The notes under the pieces: model-generated | Seen by the model: the letters and a program-made list of their open reading frames with translations, nothing else | Database searches by the model: none | Told to the model about the DNA's origin: nothing | Shown: positions 40,572 through 49,505 of the stretch, piece by piece | How positions within the stretch are numbered: the first letter of the stretch is position 1 | Layout: every line of letters begins with the position of its first letter | Source of the DNA: Gammaproteobacteria bacterium | Lineage (GTDB): Bacteria > Pseudomonadota > Gammaproteobacteria > Pseudomonadales > UBA5518 | Direction: 5' to 3' | Length of the DNA: 64,000 nucleotides | NCBI GenBank assembly: GCA_016718385.1 | Contig: JADKDK010000008.1 | Location: 434,001-498,000, forward strand | Translations under genes and position numbers: made by a program

Positions 40572-41693
40572 GTGGTGCTCAGATTCTTTTCGCGCAACAA
40601 ACCCGAGGCCGCAGCGCCGGACGCGGCAGCCGCGCAAACCGCGACGGCGGCAGCCGAGCCTGTCGCGGGTCCGGTACCGATTCCCGAGCCCGAAGCCCCT
40701 GCCGCGGCGCCGACGCTTCAGGCTTCGCACGATGCGCCCCGCGCGAACACCGACGCTGCCCGCCCAGGCTGGTTCTCGCGCCTGCGCGCCGGACTGGGCA
40801 AGACCCGGAATGCATTTTCCGAGGGGCTCGGCACCTTGTTCCTGGGCCGAAAGACCCTCGATGACGACCTGCTCGAGGAGCTCGAGACGCGCCTGCTGCT
40901 CGCCGACGTGGGCATGCCCACGGTGCGCCTGATCATCGACGGCATGGTGCAGCGCATCAAGCGCAAGGAGCTCGACGACCCGCAGGCGCTGTACAAGGCG
41001 TTGCAGGAGCAGCTGGTCGCGGTGCTGGAGCCGGCCAGTGTGCCGCTCGCGATCGACACCGCGCGCAAGCCTTTCGTCATCCTGATGGTTGGCGTCAACG
41101 GCGCCGGCAAGACCACCACCATCGGCAAGCTGGCGCGCCGCTACCAGGCCGAGGGCAGGAGCGTGATGCTCGCCGCGGGCGACACCTTCCGTGCCGCGGC
41201 GGTGGAGCAGCTGCAGATCTGGGGCGAGCGCCACGGCGTACCCGTGGTGGCGCAGCAGACCGGTTCCGACAGCGCCTCGGTGATCTTCGACGCGTTGCAG
41301 TCCGCGCAAGCGCGAGGCTGCGATGTGCTGATTGCCGATACCGCGGGTCGTCTGCACGTCAAGGGCAACCTGATGGAGGAGCTGCGCAAGATCGTGCGCG
41401 TGATGCAGAAGATCGATCCGGGCGCACCGCACGAGGTGATGCTGGTGCTGGACGCCGGCACCGGCCAGAACGGGCTGGCGCAGGCGCGCCACTTCCGCGA
41501 GGCGGTCGGCGTGAGCGGGATCGCGCTGACGAAGCTGGACGGTACCGCCAAGGGAGGCATCGTGTTCGCCGTGGCGCGCGAGCTCGGATTGCCGATCCGC
41601 TACATCGGTGTCGGCGAGAGCGCCGAGGATCTGCGCGAGTTCGAGGCGCAGGAATTCGTGGCCGCCCTGTTCGACGATTCCGCGCGCCCCTGA
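40572..41693 (+). CDS. ftsY: Signal recognition particle receptor FtsY
   Basis: A 373-residue SRP GTPase that docks ribosome-SRP complexes at the membrane. An Ala/Pro/Glu-rich acidic N-terminal region (about 1-75) leads into the NG domain: FLGRKTLDDDLLEELETRLLLADVG, P-loop VGVNGAGKTTTIGKLA, DTFRAAAVEQL, DTAGRLHVKGNLMEEL, TKLDGTAKGG and GVGESAEDLREF. Start is GTG (40572 or 40575); no in-frame ATG lies close. Unlike in Pseudomonas and E. coli, ftsE and ftsX do not follow; rpoH is next, 86 bp on. Confidence 0.94.
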   Translation: MVLRFFSRNKPEAAAPDAAAAQTATAAAEPVAGPVPIPEPEAPAAAPTLQASHDAPRANTDAARPGWFSRLRAGLGKTRNAFSEGLGTLFLGRKTLDDDLLEELETRLLLADVGMPTVRLIIDGMVQRIKRKELDDPQALYKALQEQLVAVLEPASVPLAIDTARKPFVILMVGVNGAGKTTTIGKLARRYQAEGRSVMLAAGDTFRAAAVEQLQIWGERHGVPVVAQQTGSDSASVIFDALQSAQARGCDVLIADTAGRLHVKGNLMEELRKIVRVMQKIDPGAPHEVMLVLDAGTGQNGLAQARHFREAVGVSGIALTKLDGTAKGGIVFAVARELGLPIRYIGVGESAEDLREFEAQEFVAALFDDSARP

Positions 41694-41723
41694 GGGCGGG
41701 CGCGAAGGGGAACTTTTAGCCGC

Positions 41724-41750
41724 TTAGCACTCTAACGGCGCGAGTGCTAA
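41724..41750 (+). promoter_or_regulatory. CIRCE operator (HrcA site) overlapping the rpoH promoter
   Basis: TTAGCACTC (41724-41732), a 9-base spacer, and GAGTGCTAA (41742-41750) match the CIRCE consensus at every position. The left arm contains TTAGCA (41724-41729), a plausible -35, and the right arm runs into TAAAAT (41748-41753), a plausible -10, 18 bases apart. HrcA bound here would block RNA polymerase. The rpoH start lies 30 bp downstream. Confidence 0.93.
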
Positions 41751-41779
41751 AATGCGTGGCCATGACAGGAGGTGAATAT

Positions 41780-42634
<855 letters not shown>

Positions 42635-42667
42635 GGCGGGCATCGCGCCGCCGTCCTCGATTCGTCA

Positions 42668-43045
42668 GTGAGCAGAGCCGTCATCATTTGCGGCGCGCTC
42701 GGCGCGCTGCTCGCCGTGGCCGCGGGCGCCTTCGGCGCACACGGTCTGCGCGCCCAGCTCGAGCCCGCGGCACTCGCCGTGTGGGCTACCGCCGCCGACT
42801 ACCAGATGTACCACTCGCTCGCACTGCTCGCACTCGGGCTGGCGCCTTCGCAGGCGCTGGCGTCCGGCAGTCGGCGGGTCGCGGCTGTCTGCTTCGCGGT
42901 TGGGATCGTGCTGTTTTCCGGCAGTCTGTACGTGCTGGCGCTGAGCGGCATTCGCGCCCTCGGCATGATCACCCCGCTCGGCGGGGTGCTGTTCCTGCTC
43001 GGTTGGGTTGCCGTTCTCGCCGGAGCCTGGCGCAGTGAGCGCTGA
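42668..43045 (+). CDS. DUF423 membrane protein (YgdD-like)
   Basis: A 125-residue protein with four hydrophobic helices. The family pattern is clear: ALGALLAVAAGAFGAHGLRAQL, WATAADYQMYHSLALLALG, GIVLFSGSLYVLALSG and LGMITPLGGVLFLLGWVAVL. The function is unknown. The start is GTG 42668, and the end overlaps the trmB start by 11 bases, so the genes are coupled. Confidence 0.88.
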   Translation: MSRAVIICGALGALLAVAAGAFGAHGLRAQLEPAALAVWATAADYQMYHSLALLALGLAPSQALASGSRRVAAVCFAVGIVLFSGSLYVLALSGIRALGMITPLGGVLFLLGWVAVLAGAWRSER

Positions 43046-43766
43046 CGAACAAGAGCTGCGCGAACGCCCGATCCGCAGTTTCGTCCGCCGCCAGGGCCGC
43101 ATCACGCCGGCGCAGCGCGATGCCTTCGACTCGCTGTGGGCAGGGCGCGGGCTGGAGCCCGGCGATGCCCCCCTCGACCTGCCCTTGCTGTTCCCGGGCT
43201 GCACGGCATTCGTCGTCGAGATCGGCTTCGGCATGGGCCATACGCTGGCGGAACTCGCCGGCCGCTCGCCGCAGACCGGCTTCGTGGGCATCGAGGTGCA
43301 CCGCCCCGGCGTTGGCAAGCTGCTCGCGATGGCCGAGGAGCGTGGCCTGCAGAACATCCGCGTCTTCTGCCACGATGCGGTGGAAGTGCTGGATCGCGCG
43401 ATCCCCGACGCCTCGCTCGACGGACTGCTGCTGTTCTTCCCGGACCCCTGGCACAAGAAACGTCACCACAAGCGGCGGCTGGTGCAGCCGCCCTTCGTTG
43501 CACTGGTGCAGCGCAAGCTGAAACCGGGCGGATTGTTCCACCTCGCCACCGACTGGGAGGATTATGCGCGGCAGATGCTCGAGGTGGTCGAGTCCGTGCC
43601 CGGCTGGGTCAACCTCGCCGGCACCGGATGCTTCTCGCTGCGGCCCGAATCGCGTCCGCTGACGCGATTCGAACAGCGTGGCTTGCGCCTGGGGCACGGG
43701 GTGTGGGACCTGCTGCTGCGCAAGGGCGACGATCAGGCGAATTCCGCGAGCACCGCGTTCAGGTAG
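43035..43766 (+). CDS. trmB: tRNA (guanine-N(7)-)-methyltransferase
   Basis: A 243-residue enzyme making m7G46 in tRNA. RPIRSFVRRQGRITPAQRDA, VEIGFGMGHTLAELA (SAM site), GIEVHRPGVGKLL, DGLLLFFPDPWHKKRHHKRRLVQ and FHLATDWEDYA are family marks. GTG 43035 is inside the upstream gene's end; an earlier ATG at 43008 would add nine non-conserved residues. Its last 34 bases overlap the convergent hemW gene. Confidence 0.94.
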   Translation: MSADEQELRERPIRSFVRRQGRITPAQRDAFDSLWAGRGLEPGDAPLDLPLLFPGCTAFVVEIGFGMGHTLAELAGRSPQTGFVGIEVHRPGVGKLLAMAEERGLQNIRVFCHDAVEVLDRAIPDASLDGLLLFFPDPWHKKRHHKRRLVQPPFVALVQRKLKPGGLFHLATDWEDYARQMLEVVESVPGWVNLAGTGCFSLRPESRPLTRFEQRGLRLGHGVWDLLLRKGDDQANSASTAFR

Positions 43767-44872
43767 CGAAATCCCAGGGCCGTGGTGCACAGGCGCGCCG
43801 GGTCACTTTCCATCAGGCCGCGCGCGCGCAGCGCGCCGAGTTGGGTGCCGATCGTCGCCGCGGCGAGCCCGGTGCGCGCTTCGAACCGCGCGACGCTCGT
43901 ACCCTTGCGCAGGCGCAGCGCATTCATGAGGAACTCGAGCGCGAGCTCGTCAGGCGCCACGGCGGTGTCGGTGCGTATCGACGTCGCCGCTCCCGCGAGG
44001 TAGTCCTTGGGCACGCGGGTCTTGCGCGTGCGCATCACGCTGCATTGCGCCGGCAGCGTGAGCTTGCCGTGCGCACCGGCGCCGATGCCGATGTAGTCCC
44101 CGAAGTGCCAGTAGTTGATGTTGTGGCGGCACTGGTGGCCGGGTCGCGCCCAGGCCGAGACCTCGTACTGCTCGTAGCCGTGGCGTGCCAGCAGTTCCTC
44201 GCCCCGGTCCTGGATCTCGGCCAGCTCGTCCTCGGCAGGCAGCAATGGCGGCGCGCTGTGGAAGGCCGTGTTCGGTTCCACCGTGAGCTGGTACCAGGAC
44301 AGGTGGGGGGCCTCGTGCGCGATGGCCTGCTCGAGGTCGGCCAGCGCCATCGCGGGCGACTGTTGCGGCAGTCCGTGCATCAGGTCGATGTTGAAACTCG
44401 CAAAGCCGGCGTCGCGCGCGGCCGCGATCGCCGCGTGCGCCTCGCGCGCGTCGTGCACCCGCCCCAGGGCGCGCAGGCAGCTATCCGCGAAGCTTTGCAC
44501 CCCGATCGAGAGGCGGTTCACGCCGGCGGCGCGATAGCCGCGAAAGCGCGCGGCCTCGGCGCTGCCGGGATTCGCCTCCAGCGTGACCTCCGCATCCGGC
44601 GCCAGCGCGAGCCGTTCGCGCACCCCGGCGAGCAGCAAATCCACGACCTCGGCGGGAAACAGGCTGGGCGTGCCGCCGCCGATGAAGATCGAGCCGGCCT
44701 CGCGCCCGGCCGCGAAGCCGCGATCCTGCCCGAGGTCATCCAGCAGGCGCGCCGCGTAGGCCGCGAACGGCGGCTGCGCCGTGCGCTGGTAGGAATTGAA
44801 GTCGCAATAGGGGCACTTGCGCTCGCACCACGGCAGGTGGATGTAGAGCGCGAGCGGCGGCAGCGTCAGCAC
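43733..44872 (-). CDS. hemW: Heme chaperone HemW (radical SAM, CPO-like)
   Basis: A 379-residue radical-SAM protein. LALYIHLPWCERKCPYCDFNSY holds CxxxCxxC for the [4Fe-4S] cluster; IFIGGGTPSLFPAE, TLEANPGS, GVNRLSIGVQSF and FNIDLMHGLPQQ are family blocks, with IGIGAGAHGKL in the C-terminal part. A fourth cysteine typical of HemN is lacking after CDF (C-D-F-N), which favours HemW, a heme-trafficking protein, over coproporphyrinogen dehydrogenase. It overlaps rdgB by seven bases and trmB (convergent) by 34. Confidence 0.92.
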   Translation of the reverse strand: MLTLPPLALYIHLPWCERKCPYCDFNSYQRTAQPPFAAYAARLLDDLGQDRGFAAGREAGSIFIGGGTPSLFPAEVVDLLLAGVRERLALAPDAEVTLEANPGSAEAARFRGYRAAGVNRLSIGVQSFADSCLRALGRVHDAREAHAAIAAARDAGFASFNIDLMHGLPQQSPAMALADLEQAIAHEAPHLSWYQLTVEPNTAFHSAPPLLPAEDELAEIQDRGEELLARHGYEQYEVSAWARPGHQCRHNINYWHFGDYIGIGAGAHGKLTLPAQCSVMRTRKTRVPKDYLAGAATSIRTDTAVAPDELALEFLMNALRLRKGTSVARFEARTGLAAATIGTQLGALRARGLMESDPARLCTTALGFRYLNAVLAEFA

Positions 44873-45468
44873 GGTTTGCCGAGGGCGAGCAGCAGCTGCC
44901 CGAGCGCCTGCGCGCGATGGCTCAAGCGGTTCTTGAGCTCGCGCGGCAGTTGCGCCGACGAGCAGCCCTCGGTCTCGACCAGGAACAGCGGGTCGTAGCC
45001 GAAGCCGTTTTCGCCCGCCGGCGCCTGCAGTATCCGCCCCTCCCAGCGTCCGGCGCAGATCAGCGGCACCGGGTCGGCGGGGTGGCGCAGCAGCGCGAGC
45101 ACGCAGTGAAAGCGCGCGGTGCGCCGCGCCGCGGGCACGTCGGCGAGCGCCTCGAGCAGCTTGCGGTTGTTGGCCGCGTCATCGCAGGGCTCCCCCGCGT
45201 AGCGCGCCGAGTGCACGCCGGGCTGGCCGGCCAGCGCATCGACCTCGAGGCCGGAATCGTCCGCCAGTGCCGGCAGGCCGGTGTGCGCGCTCGCGTGGCG
45301 TGCCTTGATGATCGCGTTCTCGACGAAGCTGAGCCCGGTCTCCGCGATCCCGGGCACCGCGAAATCCTCCTGCGAGCGCACCTCGATGCCGCTGTCGGCG
45401 AGCAGCGCGCGCAGTTCCGCGAGCTTGCCGCGGTTGCCGGTGGCGATCACGAGTTCGCGCAGCCGCAT
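44866..45468 (-). CDS. rdgB: XTP/dITP diphosphatase (RdgB/HAM1)
   Basis: A 200-residue house-cleaning pyrophosphatase that removes non-canonical purine nucleotides. LVIATGNRGKLAELRALL contains the SHR-like T-x-N-x-G-K site; ALADDSGLEVDALAGQPGVHSARYAG carries the catalytic Asp; GFGYDPLFLV and KNRLSHRAQAL follow. ATG 45468 is the family start. Last but one gene of the metX-metW-DUF4426-rdgB-hemW run, all overlapping or nearly so. Confidence 0.94.
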   Translation of the reverse strand: MRLRELVIATGNRGKLAELRALLADSGIEVRSQEDFAVPGIAETGLSFVENAIIKARHASAHTGLPALADDSGLEVDALAGQPGVHSARYAGEPCDDAANNRKLLEALADVPAARRTARFHCVLALLRHPADPVPLICAGRWEGRILQAPAGENGFGYDPLFLVETEGCSSAQLPRELKNRLSHRAQALGQLLLALGKPC

Positions 45469-45478
45469 CGTTGCGCCC

Positions 45479-45928
45479 TCAGTCGGCATAGAGCACGTGG
45501 TTGAACTGCAGCACGAGCGGACGCGCCTCGCCCGCGGGCTGGATCGCGATGTCGAAGTACTGCGTTTCGCCGGAGACGAAGTCGAACTCGGCGATGTAGT
45601 AGACGGCCTGATCCTCGTGGATCTCACGAAACTCGAGCGGCGTCTTGCGGATCAGGTCCCCGCGCGTGCCGCTCAGCACCGCGCTCACGGTGGCCGCGTC
45701 CCGCGTGCCGCGGCGCACCGCGATGTTGACCAGCGCGCGGTCCTTCGCCCGCACGATGCCGTAGGCCGCGGCGATGTCGGGCTGCAGGAAGCTGCTGGCG
45801 AACACGCTGTAATGCACCTCGAAGCTGCCGTACTGGCGCATCTCGGCGCGGCTTGCCGTCGCGAGCAGCGCGAGCAGCAGGGAGACGGCCACGGTGGCGA
45901 AGGGTGATCGGCGCGATGAGTGTTTCAT
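45479..45928 (-). CDS. DUF4426 exported protein
   Basis: A 149-residue periplasmic protein with signal peptide FATVAVSLLLALLATASRA before EMRQYGSFEVHYSVFAS. The remaining sequence (DIAAAYGIVRAKDRALVNIAVR, DLIRKTPLEFREIHEDQAVYYIAEF, LVLQFNHVLYAD) matches DUF4426, found beside metW in Pseudomonas. The function is unknown. Start overlaps the metW stop by four bases. Confidence 0.85.
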   Translation of the reverse strand: MKHSSRRSPFATVAVSLLLALLATASRAEMRQYGSFEVHYSVFASSFLQPDIAAAYGIVRAKDRALVNIAVRRGTRDAATVSAVLSGTRGDLIRKTPLEFREIHEDQAVYYIAEFDFVSGETQYFDIAIQPAGEARPLVLQFNHVLYAD

Positions 45929-46515
45929 TTGGTCACATGGTAGATGGCGGTGACGCCGCAGAGATTGGGCAGCAGGCGCGCGGCCTGCGTGGCGCGCTGG
46001 TTCGCGTCGACGACGACCCGGTTGATGACGTGGATGTTCTTTTCCCGGCACAGCGCCTCGAAATCCAGCACGGTGCAGAAGTGGATGTTCGGCGTGTCGT
46101 ACCAGGTGTAGGGCATGAAGCGCGAGACCGGCATGCGGCCCTTGCCCGCGATCTGCAGGCGGCAGCGCCAGTTGCCGAAGTTCGGAAAGGTGATGATGCA
46201 TTCGCGCCCGATGCGCAGCATCTCGTCGAGGATGATGTGCGGATAGCGCACCGCCTGCAGCGTCTGCGACATCACCACGGTGTCGAAGCTGTCGCTGCGG
46301 AAATTGCCGAGCCCGCGGTCGAGATCCTGCTCGATCACGTTGACGCCGCGCTCCAGGCACAGCGAGATCTTGATCGGGTCGATCTCCAGCCCGTAGCCGC
46401 GCACCTGGCGGTCCTGCGTCAGGTCCGCGAGCAGCTTGCCGTCGCCGCAGCCGAGGTCGAGCACGCGCGCGCCGGGCTTCACCCACTGCTGGATGATGTC
46501 GAAATCAACGCGCAT
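45925..46515 (-). CDS. metW: MetW, methionine biosynthesis methyltransferase-like protein
   Basis: A 196-residue SAM-methyltransferase-fold protein that partners MetX. MRVDFDIIQQWVKPGARVLDLGCGDGKLL contains motif I; ERGVNVIEQDLDRGL, FDTVVMSQTLQAVRYPHIILDEMLRIG, CIITFPNFGNW and PYTWYDTPNIHFCTVLDFEALC are hallmark segments. It overlaps metX by 11 bp. MetW is reported to support homoserine acyltransferase activity of MetX; no methyl acceptor is known. Confidence 0.93.
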   Translation of the reverse strand: MRVDFDIIQQWVKPGARVLDLGCGDGKLLADLTQDRQVRGYGLEIDPIKISLCLERGVNVIEQDLDRGLGNFRSDSFDTVVMSQTLQAVRYPHIILDEMLRIGRECIITFPNFGNWRCRLQIAGKGRMPVSRFMPYTWYDTPNIHFCTVLDFEALCREKNIHVINRVVVDANQRATQAARLLPNLCGVTAIYHVTK

Positions 46516-47680
46516 CGGCGACGCTCCGTGGGGCAAGGTCCGCGTGCACCTGCTCCATGTAGCGCTGCAGTGCGTCGTGGTAGCGCGGGATCGGCAGCAG
46601 GAAGGCGTCGTGGCCCTCGTTGGCCTCTATCTCCACGTAGCTCACGTCGCGGTGCGCCGCGAGCAGCGCGTCGACGATCTCGCGCGAGCGCCGCGGCGAG
46701 AAGCGCCAGTCGCTGGAGAACGAGACCACCAGGAAGCGCGCGCGCGCGCGGCGAAAGGCCTCGACCGGATCGTCGCCGAAGTCGCGCGCGAGATCGAAGT
46801 AGTCCAGTGCGCGCGTCATGAGCAGGTAGGTGTTGGCGTCGAAATTGTCGGCGAACTGGTCGCCCTGGTAGCGCAGGTAGCTCTGCACCTGGAACTCGGC
46901 GTCGGCCTCGGACCCCGGCGCGAAGGAGCCGCTGCGCAGCTCGCGCCCGAATTTGTCGCCCATCAGCTCGTCGGACAGATAGGTCACGTGGCCGATCATG
47001 CGCGCGATCGCGAGCCCCTGGCGCGGCAGCGTGCCATGCTCGAGGAACCAGCCGTCGTGGAACTGCGGATCGGCCACGATCGCCTTGCGCGCGATCTCGT
47101 TGAACGCGAGGTTCTGCGCCGAGAGCTTCAGCGCGGCGGCGATCACCACGCAGTGGCGCACGCGCTCGGGATGGTCGATGGCCCAGCGCATGGCCTGCAT
47201 GCCGCCGAGACTGCCGCCGACCACGGCGGCCCAGCGCTCGATGCCGAGCAGGTCGGCCAGCCGGCGCTGCGTGGCGACCCAGTCGCGCACGCGCACCACC
47301 GGGAAGTCCGGTCCCCAGATCCGGCCCGTCGCCGGATTGACGCTGTGCGGCCCGGTGCTGCCGGCGCAGCCGCCGATGTTGTTCAGGCTGACCACGAAGA
47401 AGCGCGAGGTGTCGATCGGCTTGCCGGGTCCGATGCAGTTGTCCCACCAGCCGGGCTTGCGGTCCGCGGGCGAGTGGTAACCCGCGGCGTGGGCGTTGCC
47501 GCTGAGCGCGTGGCAGATCAGCACGGCGTTGGAGCAATCCGCGTTCAGCGTGCCGTAGGTCTCGTAGACGATGTCGTAGCCGGGCAGCGTGCGCCCGCAG
47601 GCGAGCTCGAGCGGCTGCTCGAAGCGCTGCGTGCGGGGCGTCACGATGCCGACACTGCCGGCCGCTGCTCGCGGTTCCAT
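46505..47680 (-). CDS. metX: Homoserine O-acyltransferase MetX
   Basis: A 391-residue alpha/beta-hydrolase that acylates homoserine, the entry step to methionine. Nucleophile Ser157 lies in VVGGSLGGMQ; CHALSGNAHAAGYH, WWDNCIGPGKPIDT, NNIGGCAGSTGP and the late His in EANEGHDAFLL complete the active site. Gammaproteobacterial MetX proteins of this type are often succinyltransferases, so acetyl versus succinyl specificity is left open. ATG 47680 was chosen; 47707 is possible. It heads the metX-metW part of a longer minus-strand operon. Confidence 0.92.
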   Translation of the reverse strand: MEPRAAAGSVGIVTPRTQRFEQPLELACGRTLPGYDIVYETYGTLNADCSNAVLICHALSGNAHAAGYHSPADRKPGWWDNCIGPGKPIDTSRFFVVSLNNIGGCAGSTGPHSVNPATGRIWGPDFPVVRVRDWVATQRRLADLLGIERWAAVVGGSLGGMQAMRWAIDHPERVRHCVVIAAALKLSAQNLAFNEIARKAIVADPQFHDGWFLEHGTLPRQGLAIARMIGHVTYLSDELMGDKFGRELRSGSFAPGSEADAEFQVQSYLRYQGDQFADNFDANTYLLMTRALDYFDLARDFGDDPVEAFRRARARFLVVSFSSDWRFSPRRSREIVDALLAAHRDVSYVEIEANEGHDAFLLPIPRYHDALQRYMEQVHADLAPRSVADAR

Positions 47681-47731
47681 GGTCCGGGGTCCGTTGGGGG
47701 CGGGCAATCTTGCAACTGTGTGCTTTCCTGT

Positions 47732-48040
47732 TCAAGCGCGGGCCGGCGCGATGCCCAGATCCGGCGGGATGCGCGCAGGCGCGCGGACCAGCGCGGTCTT
47801 GAAGCGGCTGCCGTGCCCGGTGCCGATTTCCACCGCGCCGGGCGCGACGCCGAACTCGCTGGCGAGGAAGCGGCACAGCCGCTCGTTGGCCGCACCCTCG
47901 CTGGGCACGGCGCTGATGCGGATGCGCAACCTTCCGCCGTGCTCGCCTATGATCCGGTCGGCCGAGGCCCGCGGCTGCACCTGGCAGCGCAACGACAGCA
48001 CCTCGCCCTGCCAGCGCCAGAACGGCCCGGTTTCCGCCAT
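47732..48040 (-). CDS. DUF167 family protein (YggU-like)
   Basis: A 102-residue protein with the DUF167 core: LSLRCQVQPRASADRIIGEHGGRLRIRISAVPSEGAANERLCRFLA (blocks within residues 14-60), then FGVAPGAVEIGTGHGSRFKTALV. The function is unknown. Its start overlaps the end of yggT, and the yggT-yggU pair beside proC and yggS is widely conserved. Confidence 0.88.
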   Translation of the reverse strand: MAETGPFWRWQGEVLSLRCQVQPRASADRIIGEHGGRLRIRISAVPSEGAANERLCRFLASEFGVAPGAVEIGTGHGSRFKTALVRAPARIPPDLGIAPARA

Positions 48041-48627
48041 CAGAAGCCCAGCACCACGCCGCGCGGCAGCCCGACACCCTGCGCGAGGCCGCGCAGCAGG
48101 ATCTCGAGCACGTTGATGATGACGAACACCAGGATCGGCGACAGGTCCAGGCCGCCGAGCGGCGGCAGCAGCCGGCGCACCGGCGCCATCACCGGCTCGG
48201 TGAGCTGGTACAGCAGCGCGATCCCCGGGTGATGGCTCTGCGGCGCGATCCAGCTGAAAACGATCAGCAGCAGGATCCCGAAGAAATAGATGTTCAGCAG
48301 CAGCGACAGGATGCCGAGCAGCGACCACGCGAGCAGCAGCAGCGGGTTGCCGATCGAGAAGCCGAGCAGCGCGAGCACGACCAGCGTCGCGATGCACTGG
48401 ATCGCGAGCGCCAGCACCAGGCTTGCGCTGTCCAGGCGCCCGAGTGGCGGGATGATGCGCCGCAACGGCCGCAGCAGCGGGCTCGTGACCTTCACGATGA
48501 ACTGCGAGATCGGGTTGTAGAAGTCCGCGCGCGCGAGCTGCAGCAGCAGGCGCACCAGCACCGCGAACAGCAGCACGCCAAAGGCGGTCTGGACCAGGTA
48601 GCGAGAGATTTCCGCGAAGGTGCCCAT
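48040..48627 (-). CDS. yggT: YggT family membrane protein
   Basis: A 195-residue integral membrane protein with two tandem YggT modules. The repeated signature appears as NPISQFIVKVTSPLLRPLRRIIPP and LLYQLTEPVMAPVRRLLPPLGGLDLSPIL, each next to hydrophobic helices. A role in envelope or osmotic homeostasis is suggested for the family but not defined. It lies between proC (19 bp upstream) and the DUF167 gene. Confidence 0.9.
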   Translation of the reverse strand: MGTFAEISRYLVQTAFGVLLFAVLVRLLLQLARADFYNPISQFIVKVTSPLLRPLRRIIPPLGRLDSASLVLALAIQCIATLVVLALLGFSIGNPLLLLAWSLLGILSLLLNIYFFGILLLIVFSWIAPQSHHPGIALLYQLTEPVMAPVRRLLPPLGGLDLSPILVFVIINVLEILLRGLAQGVGLPRGVVLGF

Positions 48628-48646
48628 GTGCGTCGTGGTTCCCGGC

Positions 48647-49471
48647 TCAGGGCTGCCCGAGCTCGTCGGCGAGCTCGCGCGAGCGGTTGCTGGCCGCCTC
48701 GAGCGCGGATTCGAAGACGCGGCGCAGGCCGCGCTCCTCCAGCACCCGCAGCGCGCGCTCGGTGGTGCCGCCCGGCGAGGTCACGCGGCGGCGCAACTCC
48801 ACCACGTCGACATCGGTTTCCAGCGCCATGCGTGCCGCGCCCAGCGCGGTCTGCGCGGTCAGCTGGCGCGCGAGCGCCGGGTCGAGCCCCAGGTTCTCGG
48901 CGGCGAGCTGCATCGCCTCCATGACCAGGAAAAAATAGGCGGGCCCGCTGCCCGAGACCGCGGTTACCGCGTGCATGGCGTCCTCGTCCTCCACCCAGGC
49001 CACGAAGCCGACGCTCGACAGGATCTCGTGTGCGGCGGCGCGCTGCTCCGCGCTCACGGCGGGCGTGGCGTAGAGGGCGGTGGCGCTCGCCTGCAGCAGC
49101 GCCGGCGTGTTGGGCATGCAGCGCACGATGGCGACGTCGGCCCCCAGCCAGGACTGCAGCGAGGCGGTGCCGATGCCCGCGGCGATCGAGATGACCAGCG
49201 AGCCGCGTTCGGCCACGGCCGCGGCGATGTCGCGGCAGGCGCTGCGCAGTTGCTGGGGCTTCACGGCCAGCACCACGATGTCGGCGCTGGCGGCGGCCTC
49301 GTGGTTGTCGGCGCTGGTGAGCACCCCGAGCGCGCCGAGGCGCTCACGGCAGCCCGCGTCGGGGTCGCTGACGCGGATCGCGCGCGGATCCCAGCCGCGC
49401 GCGATGATGCCCCCGACCATGCTGCCGGACATGTTGCCGCCGCCGATGAAGGCGATGTTGCTGCGGGTCAT
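48647..49471 (-). CDS. proC: Pyrroline-5-carboxylate reductase
   Basis: A 274-residue NAD(P)H enzyme for the last step of proline synthesis. IAFIGGGNMSGSMVGGII is the nucleotide-binding start; VVLAVKPQQL, VRCMPNTPALLQ, AVSGSGPAYFFLVMEAM and the C-terminal LRRRVTSPGGTTERAL are diagnostic. Length matches E. coli (269). It is 34 bp downstream of yggS. Confidence 0.95.
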   Translation of the reverse strand: MTRSNIAFIGGGNMSGSMVGGIIARGWDPRAIRVSDPDAGCRERLGALGVLTSADNHEAAASADIVVLAVKPQQLRSACRDIAAAVAERGSLVISIAAGIGTASLQSWLGADVAIVRCMPNTPALLQASATALYATPAVSAEQRAAAHEILSSVGFVAWVEDEDAMHAVTAVSGSGPAYFFLVMEAMQLAAENLGLDPALARQLTAQTALGAARMALETDVDVVELRRRVTSPGGTTERALRVLEERGLRRVFESALEAASNRSRELADELGQP

Positions 49472-49505
49472 CCGCGTCTCCCTGTCATGCGTTGATTCTC
49501 CGGGC

